Below, piece after piece: positions 7,602 to 13,961 of a stretch of DNA of 62,943 bases; the first letter of the stretch is position 1; the number at the start of each line of letters is the position of its first letter. The stretch is from an uncultured Lentisphaerota bacterium (GTDB lineage Bacteria > Verrucomicrobiota > Kiritimatiellia > RFP12 > UBA1067). The notes below the pieces were generated by a model. It made no database searches, was not told the origin of the DNA, and worked only from the letters and a program-made list of their open reading frames with translations. A program made the position numbers and the translations under genes. The stretch spans positions 1 through 62,943 of the forward strand of contig CAMKJU010000013.1 in assembly GCA_946413265.1 (NCBI GenBank), given 5' to 3'.

Positions 7602-9371
7602 ATGACGACAAAAACATGGTTGGCGGCGGTAGGATGCGCATGCACCCTCGCGGCAAGCGGTATGCCCACGCAGGCGGAGTTGGAGAAGGTGCAGGGCCTT
7701 GTGACCGAACTGATGCGTTCGGACGTTGCGAACTTCAACGCACGGAAGATGAGCGCCGCCGACGTGGCCACGTCCGCGCTCAAATATGCGGGCGAGGCAC
7801 AGAGCGAAGCCGCACGCTTCCTGCTTCTCAAGGGCGCGTTCTTCTATCGCGTGCGGGCGGAGGACTACGATGGTGCGATGGACGTCATCTCGAAGATACG
7901 TCACGATATCAACGATGTGCCCGATGCGACGCTCGTCAAGATCCTGTCCAGTGCCATCCGGCGCATCCCGCGCAAGAGCGCAGGCAGACTCTACGACTTG
8001 CACCAGCGCCTGCAGGATCGCGTCCGCTATGCGCAGGAAGTCAAGGATTTGACGGCAAAGATCAAGGCCAAGCCGTCCGACAAGTCTCTCCGCACCGCGC
8101 TCGGCGAACGGTATGCCCTGCTGGGCGAATGGGACAAGGCCATCCCCGAATTCGCTGCAGGCAAGGGTCCCGTTGCGAAGGCGGCAACGTTGGAACAGAC
8201 CGCTGGTGCCAAGCCCGGCGATTTGGCAGACGTCTGGTGGGAAGTGGCCGGGAAGGATGGGACGGACATTTCGCTCGTCTACCGTGCGCATGCCGTCAGA
8301 TTCTACCGTGCGGCGCTTGCTGACGGGTCGCTGTCCGGCTTGAAGAAACCCATCGCCGCAAAGCGCATTAAAGAGGTGAAGTCCGACGGACTCGTGGACG
8401 AACAGGACGATACGTGGGCAACTCCAAGTATGGTGCCGGGGAAGGCTTCATTGCGTCCCGAGCCGCTTGTGTTCGACCTCGGCGAAGGTGTCAAAATGGA
8501 GATGGTCGGTTGTCCGAGGGGAAGGGGAATCGTGTGGCCAGATACCAATTTTACATTCGAGATCACGCGCCCGTTCTGGTTCGGGAAGTATCCTGTGACT
8601 GTTGCCGAATGGGAACGGCTGATGCCACCTGCCATGCCACCGCCCGGCATAGAACGAAAAAACCTTGATCCACGTGTCCCAGTCCAGCATTATTACTCCA
8701 AGGATCCGAAACATGGCGGCATGACGCGGGCGGAAGCGGAAGAGTTCATGTCCAAGCTGACCGAGAAGTTCCGCGCCCAGATTCCGCCAGGCTACATATT
8801 CCGTTTGCCGACAAACTCAGAATGGGCATTCGCTGCGTTCAGGGCGGACACGCCCGATTTGCGGGAACTCTTCGAGCGTAAGAAAGAAGCGCTGGCGTCG
8901 TCCCAACGACGTTCCAGGTATTTCGTTCAGTATATTGAGTGCGAACAATACTGGAAAGAGCGTGGAAGTGGAGTGTCGTGTCAGAGACCGGGGGGATTTG
9001 CTCCGTATATTCCCGTGGGCAGCAAGAAGCCGAACGCATGGGGAATATACGATCTTTTCGGTCCATCGGTCGAACCATTTCTGTTAACTGAATCCCCAAA
9101 ACACAGGTGGTCGTTTGGCATGCGTTACGGTAAATGTCACACAAACTACACACGCGACCCATTGATGTTTTACCACCATGGCGGGACTTTGTCAATCGGT
9201 GCTCTTGGATTTTACGGGGATATGAACAGATCGTGGGGGAAGGAATGGATTCCAACTGATTTCAAGGGTGGGAGAGGGTGTAAGTTACGTCTTGTTGTAG
9301 CACCCGATCTTCTGAAGGAACGCGGTATTATGCCGCTATCTTTGCCGGATAAGGCAGCGGGAAGCAAGTGA
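7602..9371 (+). CDS. Exported protein with helical repeats and C-terminal SUMF1 (FGE-sulfatase-like) domain
   Basis: The 589-residue protein opens with a signal peptide (TTKTWLAAVGCACTLAASGMPTQA). An Ala/Lys-rich, TPR-like helical region follows to about residue 280, then a SUMF1-fold domain. The latter is recognised from EITRPFWFGKYPVTVAEW, IFRLPTNSEWAFAAF, PNAWGIYDLFG and a closing RGCKLRLVVAP. The usual NVWEW of true formylglycine enzymes is not seen, and the Cys pair needed for oxidation of sulfatases was not found, so a binding or structural role is more likely than sulfatase activation. AAAGGA sits about 12 nt before the ATG. It lies between the kinase and sigma-factor genes, the latter starting 10 bp after its stop. 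Confidence 0.75.
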   Translation: MTTKTWLAAVGCACTLAASGMPTQAELEKVQGLVTELMRSDVANFNARKMSAADVATSALKYAGEAQSEAARFLLLKGAFFYRVRAEDYDGAMDVISKIRHDINDVPDATLVKILSSAIRRIPRKSAGRLYDLHQRLQDRVRYAQEVKDLTAKIKAKPSDKSLRTALGERYALLGEWDKAIPEFAAGKGPVAKAATLEQTAGAKPGDLADVWWEVAGKDGTDISLVYRAHAVRFYRAALADGSLSGLKKPIAAKRIKEVKSDGLVDEQDDTWATPSMVPGKASLRPEPLVFDLGEGVKMEMVGCPRGRGIVWPDTNFTFEITRPFWFGKYPVTVAEWERLMPPAMPPPGIERKNLDPRVPVQHYYSKDPKHGGMTRAEAEEFMSKLTEKFRAQIPPGYIFRLPTNSEWAFAAFRADTPDLRELFERKKEALASSQRRSRYFVQYIECEQYWKERGSGVSCQRPGGFAPYIPVGSKKPNAWGIYDLFGPSVEPFLLTESPKHRWSFGMRYGKCHTNYTRDPLMFYHHGGTLSIGALGFYGDMNRSWGKEWIPTDFKGGRGCKLRLVVAPDLLKERGIMPLSLPDKAAGSK

Positions 9372-9381
9372 GCGTTGTTGC

Positions 9382-9987
9382 ATGAATCCTTTGTGGCCAC
9401 AGACGCCGAAGTCGCTGTTGATGCGGATTGCCGACCTTGCGGCGGGTGAGGACGAGGCGGAGTGGGCGCGGTTCGTTGAGCTGTATGGCCCTGCGATCGG
9501 CAAGTTCGTCCGGCTTTTGGGTTCGGACATTCCCGAGGCCGACGTCGATGACATGGTGCAGGAAACGCTGGTGAAGCTCGTGGTGCTCCTTCGCGGCAAG
9601 GCTTTCGACCCTCAGCGCGCGAAGTTCAGCACATGGCTCGGGGCGATCATCCGTAGGCAGATGGTGGACCGGATGCGGCGACGCCAGGCGCGAAAATTGG
9701 ATTCGCACGTCCCGTTGGACGTCGAAATCCCTTCCGCCGCCGATTCCGATCCTGCTGCGAAGCTGGATATCGCCTGGCGTCTTGCGCGTCATCAGACCGC
9801 AGTCCGACATGTCTTTACGAAATCGGCCCTCTCGCTCCAGAACCAGCGCATCTACTTGATGGCCACGGCGGACGGTCTTTCCCCAAGGGAAATCGCCCAG
9901 CAGCTTGGCATCAAGGAGAACGTGGTGCGGGCCATCCGCAGCCGAGTGGCAAAAATGATCGAAGCCGTCGAGCGCCAGTTCGAATAA
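9382..9987 (+). CDS. ECF-type RNA polymerase sigma factor
   Basis: The 201-residue sigma-70 family protein has region 2 at about 24-95 (FVELYGPAIGKFVRLL, VDDMVQETLVKLVV, FSTWLGAIIRRQMVDRMRRR). Region 4 lies at about 150-195 (NQRIYLMATADGLSPREIAQQLGIKENVVRAIRSR, a helix-turn-helix). There is no region 1 or 3 and no fused anti-sigma domain. The gene follows the SUMF1 protein by 10 bp and sits behind the Ser/Thr kinase. In Planctomycetes/Verrucomicrobia some ECF groups are linked to Ser/Thr kinases instead of classical anti-sigma factors; this trio fits that pattern. Targets are unknown. Confidence 0.9.
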   Translation: MNPLWPQTPKSLLMRIADLAAGEDEAEWARFVELYGPAIGKFVRLLGSDIPEADVDDMVQETLVKLVVLLRGKAFDPQRAKFSTWLGAIIRRQMVDRMRRRQARKLDSHVPLDVEIPSAADSDPAAKLDIAWRLARHQTAVRHVFTKSALSLQNQRIYLMATADGLSPREIAQQLGIKENVVRAIRSRVAKMIEAVERQFE

Positions 9988-10058
9988 ACATGGTTACGCG
10001 CCTGGACTGTTGGTCGCGTAGAGCGCGTTAAAGCCATCTACGAGTCCCAGGCCCAGCT

Positions 10059-10099
10059 AAATGTAGCGAAACCTCCGAAATGAAGATTTCGCTACATTT
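10059..10099. repeat. Perfect 13-bp inverted repeat upstream of a deleted ATPase copy
   Basis: AAATGTAGCGAAA (10059-10071) and TTTCGCTACATTT (10087-10099) are perfect inverse complements with a 15-nt spacer. The right arm ends 27 nt before TACAAT at 10127-10132. Position and spacing match the arrays at the other ATPase copies, but the sequence differs. The AT-rich stretch from 9988 to 10310 otherwise holds only this repeat, the promoter and the remnant at 10156. Confidence 0.9.
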
Positions 10100-10123
10100 G
10101 AATTGTGTATCTACGATAAAAAA

Positions 10124-10132
10124 TGATACAAT
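10124..10132 (+). promoter_or_regulatory. Extended -10 promoter of the deleted ATPase copy
   Basis: TGATACAAT provides an extended TG and a TACAAT hexamer at 10127-10132. The remnant ATG is 23 nt downstream, preceded by GGGAGAAACAAG, a ribosome-site-like run. Confidence 0.6.
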
Positions 10133-10155
10133 GCTCCCGTTTGGGAGAAACAAGA

Positions 10156-10234
10156 TGCGCTTTATCGGCAGAAAAAAGTATTTGGAATTCCTTTGATGCG
10201 GTTGTGCCGGCTCACAAACTCCTCGGCAAATGAC
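10156..10234 (+). pseudogene. ATPase-nuclease copy reduced to its first and last codons
   Basis: From ATG 10156 the frame reads MRFIGRKKYLEFL and then stops. This is the family entry motif, compare FFGREELIERL and FFGRDAELAQL in the intact copies. From 10193, shifted by one base, the sequence reads FDAVVPAHKLLGK and stops at 10232. That aligns with the final residues of the intact proteins (FDTIVPFARLLGLN and FDAIVPFSRLLGLQ). The roughly 1.35 kb between has been deleted, with a short CTTTGATGC-like junction that could be microhomology. Promoter, inverted repeat, ribosome site and both gene ends are kept. Too short for automated gene calling, yet clear by alignment. Confidence 0.85.
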
Positions 10235-10310
10235 TTTGGTATGAGAGTGAAAACCATGGAAACTATATCCGCAGGTGTGGTCGTGAATTAGGATAGTAAA
10301 GGAGTGATAA

Positions 10311-11096
10311 ATGAAGAATAAACACAAAGTTCTTTTCACACTTGCGCTTGCCGCTACGATGATGAGCGGTGCGGAAGTGCAGTCGTGCAGATTGACGTTC
10401 TCCGGCTCCGCGGGCGCGGAGACGCTGAAGGACTTTCCTGCGCTCATCAAGATCCCCGACGGTTTAACGGGATTCAACTACGCTGATTCCTCAACGGACG
10501 GAAGCGATCTTGCGTTCTTTGGTGCGGACGGCCAGCAACTCGCATACGAGATCGACACGTGGGACCCGGAAGGGGATTCGTATGTGTGGGTGCGTGTGCC
10601 GGAGGTGACGAAGTCAACGACGATCACGGCGAGGTGGGGGAATCCGGGTGGACATGAGACAACAAGCGTACAACAGCAAGGGGTGTGGAGCGATGACTAT
10701 ATGGGTGTGTGGCACTTCTCGAAGTTCAGGAAGTGCGTGACGCGCGACTCCAAGAACGGCCTCGAAGCCGAGGTGCGTGGAAAGGATACGCGCCTTTTCA
10801 TCCACGCCGATGCGTTCGTGGGCAGCGGCTATCTCGACGAGATGCGCCTCTCGAAGGCGGCGCTCTCGCCCGACCGCATCCGCGCCGACTATCTCACGCT
10901 CACGCGTCCCACGTAGTTCGCCGTGGCGGCTCGGCGGGACGCCTCGCCCCACCGTGGTGGCGTCCTGACGCGACGCCTCGCGGAGGGGGACACGCCACCC
11001 ATCGTGCCGGATGTCGGTTCGTGGCGCGGCGTGTTGCAGTTCGGCGACGGAACGGAAACCTTCGTCGGCCTGTTGGCCGCGACGCTTTATCGTTAG
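10311..11096 (+). pseudogene. Decayed DUF2341/LamG-type exported protein
   Basis: A strong ribosome site (AAAGGAGTGATAA) precedes ATG 10311. A signal peptide is followed by a DUF2341-like domain (CRLTFSGSAGAETLKDFPAL, FFGADGQQLAYEIDTW, YVWVRVPEVTKSTTITARWG). At residues 145-165 it jumps from DYMGVWHFSKFR to GYLDEMRLSKAALSPDRIRADY, the end of a LamG domain, so the LamG core is missing. A TAG at 10914 interrupts the frame. The same frame then continues without stop to TAG 11094 and ends in a credible tail (LQFGDGTETFVGLLAATLYR). The gene is therefore internally deleted and carries a nonsense mutation, or ends early at 10916. The full-length relatives are probably surface carbohydrate-binding proteins. 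Confidence 0.65.
10925..10953 (-). repeat. Possible degenerate GC-rich palindromic element
   Basis: Read on the minus strand the segment starts GGTGGGGCGAGGCGTCCC, resembling the GGTAGGGCG...GCCGCC elements at 13062, 13095, 41117 and 46648. The arms are no longer complementary. It lies in the decayed DUF2341 gene after the nonsense codon. Weak call based on visual similarity. Confidence 0.3.
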
Positions 11097-11139
11097 TAGT
11101 TGCTCAACAATAACTTGCACACTTGCCGGTACGATTGCG

Positions 11140-11266
11140 ATTGTTCACAAATCTCAATTGTTCACAAATGCCACCATTGCCACCAATACAAATAGGAGTG
11201 GCCTCCTCTCCGCAATTGATATTTGTGATTTGTGAACAATGTTGGCAATGAAGATTTGTGAACAAT
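11140..11266. repeat. Isolated cluster of four 13-bp inverted-repeat arms
   Basis: ATTGTTCACAAAT occurs at 11140-11152 and 11157-11169. Its exact inverse complement ATTTGTGAACAAT occurs at 11228-11240 and 11254-11266. All four arms are identical, arranged two forward then two reverse, around a spacer holding GCCACCATTGCCACC. This resembles the arrays preceding the ATPase genes in arm length and number, but no ATPase or fragment follows; the next gene is the sulfatase. From 11097 to 11382 nothing else coding is seen. Confidence 0.85.
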
Positions 11267-11336
11267 ACTCGATGGAGCGCTCAAGTGGTTTTTGAGTGAT
11301 GACTTAGAAATTGCCCAACACCTAGGGGCGGGGTTA

Positions 11337-11345
11337 TGATATAAT
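11337..11345 (+). promoter_or_regulatory. Extended -10 promoter of the sulfatase operon
   Basis: TGATATAAT gives an extended -10 with TATAAT at 11340-11345. The sulfatase ATG is 37 nt downstream, preceded by AGGAC. The distance from the repeat cluster (74 nt) is larger than at the ATPase genes. Confidence 0.6.
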
Positions 11346-11382
11346 GCTTGGGCACCGGTAAATGCTAATTAGGACAAATGAC

Positions 11383-12987
11383 ATGAAAACCGTTTCAACG
11401 AGAAGGGCGTTCATTTCTGGCACTGCCGCCACGGCAGCGTTGGCGAGATGCTGGGGCGGGGGATTCCTCTCCGCCGCGAAGGCGCGTCGGCTGAACATCC
11501 TGTACATCATGACGGACGACCACGCCGCGCACGCGATCGGCGCGTATGGCTCGCGGATCAACAAGACGCCGCACATGGACGAAATGGCGCGCAGTGGCAT
11601 GATCCTCTCGAACTGCTTCTGTACCAACCCCATCTGCACGCCGAGCCGGGGCGGTATCCTCACGGGCGAGTACAGCCACCGCAACGGCGTGCCCGTGTTC
11701 AACAACATCTCGCGCGACAAGAAGACCGTCGGCGGATACATGCGCGACGCCGGATACTACACCGCATTCGTCGGCAAGTGGCACCTCGGCGGACCGAAGA
11801 CCGTGCGCGACGAGGACTGGGACCGTTGGATGGTGTACGCGAACCAGGGCGTGTACTTCAACCCGTGGTTCTGGGAGAAGAAGGACGGCAAGATTGTCCG
11901 CACCGACTATCCCGGCGAATACGCGACCGAGAACATCACGCGCATTACGAAGGACGTGATCGACGGCGCGCGCGCCACCGGCAAGCCGTTCTTCGTGATG
12001 ATGCACCACAAGGCGCCGCACCGCAACTGGCTGCCGAGCGACAAGTACCGCGCGAAGTTTCGCGCCATGACGCTGAAGGACATCCCGATTCCCGCGACGC
12101 TCTTCGACAACTGGAAAGGACGCGCCTCGCCGATCAAGACGACGGCGATGACGGTGCTGCGCCACATGCGCCTCAAGGAGGACCTGAAACTCGCCGAATA
12201 CTTTTCCGGCGGCGGGCAGTTCGAGTTCGAAGGGCGCCGTTACGAGGGACGCAAAAACGCGCAGGGGCAGTATGTCGATCGGTGGCCGGAGGGCATGGAG
12301 AACAACGACCGCGCGAAGGCCGCGCTCTCGTACCTCCGGTACATGCAGGACTATCTTGCGTGCGTCCAGTCCGTGGACGATTCCGTCGGCGAAATGCGCG
12401 CGTACTTGAAGGAGAAGGGCATCCTCGACGATACGCTTGTGATCTACACGTCCGACCAGGGGTTCTTCCTCGGCGACCATGGTCTCTACGACAAGCGCTT
12501 CATGATGGAGGAAGTCATCAAGATGCCGATGATCGTCAGCTGTCCGCGGCTCATCAAGCCCGGCTCCGTCAATGGCGACATGGTGACGAACATCGACTTC
12601 GCGCCCACGTTCCTCGACATCGCGAACGCGCCGAAACCGGCGCAGATGCAGGGTGAGAGTTTCCTGCCGAACCTCGAGGGCAACACGCCGTCCAACTGGC
12701 GCAAGGACTGCTACTTCCGCTACTACGTCGAAGGCGGCGAACATGCTACGAGCGCGTGGTACGGAATCCGCACCGAGACCGACAAGCTGATGTACTACTA
12801 CAAGCGCGATGAGTGGGAGTACTTCGACCTGGCGCGCGATCCCGAGGAGCTGTCCAACGAATACGCGAACCCGCGTTACGCGGAACGCATCGCCGCGCTG
12901 AAGAAGCGCCTGTACGAGCTGAAGGCGTCCCTCGGCGACACGGACCAGTACAAGGACGCGAAGGAATACGGGCCGATCGGGCGATGA
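11383..12987 (+). CDS. Type I sulfatase (formylglycine-dependent), Tat-exported
   Basis: The 534-residue alkaline-phosphatase-superfamily sulfatase has a twin-arginine leader (TRRAFISGTAATAALA). The metal-binding TDDH lies at 44-47. The modification motif C-T-P-S-R is at 85-89, where Cys becomes formylglycine. Further family features are GKWHLGG, HKAPHRNW, and SDQGFFLGDHGLYDKRFM. Sulfatases with this layout remove sulfate esters from sulfated glycans in the periplasm. ATG 11383 was preferred to 11362 because AGGAC precedes it and it starts the Tat leader. The stop overlaps the start of a radical SAM maturase-like gene (ATGA), so the two are translationally coupled. That arrangement suggests co-translational maturation before Tat export. 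The substrate is unknown. Confidence 0.95.
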   Translation: MKTVSTRRAFISGTAATAALARCWGGGFLSAAKARRLNILYIMTDDHAAHAIGAYGSRINKTPHMDEMARSGMILSNCFCTNPICTPSRGGILTGEYSHRNGVPVFNNISRDKKTVGGYMRDAGYYTAFVGKWHLGGPKTVRDEDWDRWMVYANQGVYFNPWFWEKKDGKIVRTDYPGEYATENITRITKDVIDGARATGKPFFVMMHHKAPHRNWLPSDKYRAKFRAMTLKDIPIPATLFDNWKGRASPIKTTAMTVLRHMRLKEDLKLAEYFSGGGQFEFEGRRYEGRKNAQGQYVDRWPEGMENNDRAKAALSYLRYMQDYLACVQSVDDSVGEMRAYLKEKGILDDTLVIYTSDQGFFLGDHGLYDKRFMMEEVIKMPMIVSCPRLIKPGSVNGDMVTNIDFAPTFLDIANAPKPAQMQGESFLPNLEGNTPSNWRKDCYFRYYVEGGEHATSAWYGIRTETDKLMYYYKRDEWEYFDLARDPEELSNEYANPRYAERIAALKKRLYELKASLGDTDQYKDAKEYGPIGR

Positions 12988-13961
12988 GGCCGTTCTCCCT
13001 TCTCGTCAAGCCCGCCGGCGCGGACTGCAACCTCTCCTGCCCCTGCTGCTTTTACCGCCCCGGTAGGGCGTGCGCCCCGCGCGCGCCGCAAGATGGTAGG
13101 GCGCGCTCGCCGAGCGCGCCGCCGTCCCACATGTCCGACGCCATTCTTGAACGAATGCTCACGACCTACTGCGCACTTCCTATCGCCGAACACGCCGTCG
13201 CGTTCCAGGGCGGCGAGCCGCTGCTCATGGACGAGGGGTTTTTCCGCCGTGCGGCGGAACTGGGGGAGGGCGTGTCGTTTTCCGTGCAGACGAACGCAAC
13301 GCTCATGACGGATTCCCTTGCGAGCTTCTTCGCGGAGACTGGGTGGCTTGTCGGGGTGAGTCCGCATGGCAGGACGCCGGAGTTCCGTCGCGGATACGAA
13401 CGGCTGGTTGCGGCGGGCGTGGCGGTAAACGTGCTCCAACTCGTCACGAAGAACGAGGTCCACGAGCCGGAGAAGCTCTACCACTACATTCGCGACGAGC
13501 TCGGCTGCCTGTATCACCAGTACATCGAATGCACGTGGCCGGAGCCGTTCGCAGTATCGGGCGAGGAGTGGGGCGATTTCATGATACGGCTCTTCGACGA
13601 GTGGATGAAGTGTGGAGACGTTCACCGCGTGAGCGTGCGCACGTTCGATTCGCTTGTGTCGCAGATGCTCACTGGCGCGCCGACGCTCTGTCAGTTCGCG
13701 CAGGACTGTCGGCACTATCTTGTGGTGGAGGCGAACGGCGACGTGTTCCCGTGCGACTTCTATGTGGAGCCGGACCTTTGCCTCGGCAACGTGATGCGCG
13801 ATAGCTGGGAATCGATAGTTGAGTCTCCGGCGTATGCGGCGTTTGGCGCGCGCAAGCGCGGGCATCCAGATTGTCCGCGCAACCGCCACACGCTCGACGA
13901 AGGCTGGAAAAGATTCTATTCCCACGCCGGGCGGCGGTTATGGTATACTATACGCCCATGA
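12984..13961 (+). CDS. Anaerobic sulfatase-maturase-like radical SAM/SPASM protein with a reduced SPASM domain
   Basis: The 325-residue radical SAM protein carries C15xxxC19xxC22 (CNLSCPCCFY), the GGEPLL strand, and a C-terminal SPASM region. It matches anSME enzymes, which oxidise Cys or Ser of sulfatases to formylglycine without oxygen. Two features are odd. A 20-residue insert, coded by two palindromic repeats, follows the CxxxCxxC motif (PGRACAPRAP..., 13062-13123). In the SPASM part, C236, C242, C257 and C297 (CPRNR) are present, but the family CxxCxxxxxC block before CPRNR and the later Cys of the L-C-x-G-Y segment (here LDEGW) are missing. The ATG overlaps the sulfatase stop. The function is probably sulfatase maturation, unless the cluster loss has inactivated it. 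Confidence 0.85.
   Translation: MRPFSLLVKPAGADCNLSCPCCFYRPGRACAPRAPQDGRARSPSAPPSHMSDAILERMLTTYCALPIAEHAVAFQGGEPLLMDEGFFRRAAELGEGVSFSVQTNATLMTDSLASFFAETGWLVGVSPHGRTPEFRRGYERLVAAGVAVNVLQLVTKNEVHEPEKLYHYIRDELGCLYHQYIECTWPEPFAVSGEEWGDFMIRLFDEWMKCGDVHRVSVRTFDSLVSQMLTGAPTLCQFAQDCRHYLVVEANGDVFPCDFYVEPDLCLGNVMRDSWESIVESPAYAAFGARKRGHPDCPRNRHTLDEGWKRFYSHAGRRLWYTIRP
13062..13123 (+). repeat. Tandem pair of in-frame GC palindromes inside the radical SAM gene
   Basis: Copy 1 (13062-13094) starts GGTAGGGCGTGCGCCCCGCG and ends CCGCAAGAT. Copy 2 (13095-13123) starts GGTAGGGCGCGCTCGCCGAG and ends CGCCGCC. Both are self-complementary. They are translated as GRACAPRAPQD and GRARSPSAPP, lying between the iron-sulfur motif and the next conserved block (MSDAILERML). 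Related copies occur at 41117 and 46648 in the same frame. Confidence 0.85.
13941..13949 (+). promoter_or_regulatory. Extended -10 promoter of the aminotransferase gene, probably leaderless
   Basis: TGGTATACT has TATACT at 13944-13949. Only 8 nt separate it from ATG 13958, so transcription would start at or next to the start codon. There is no ribosome site. It lies inside the last codons of the radical SAM gene. Confidence 0.6.

Noticed and set aside
7602..9371. Aerobic formylglycine-generating enzyme for the sulfatase at 11383
   Set aside because: The SUMF1 domain lacks the usual NVWEW region and no catalytic Cys pair was found; its operon context is kinase and sigma factor.
11395..12744. 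Long minus-strand open frame opposite the sulfatase
   Set aside because: Antisense shadow; the plus-strand sulfatase has complete catalytic motifs.
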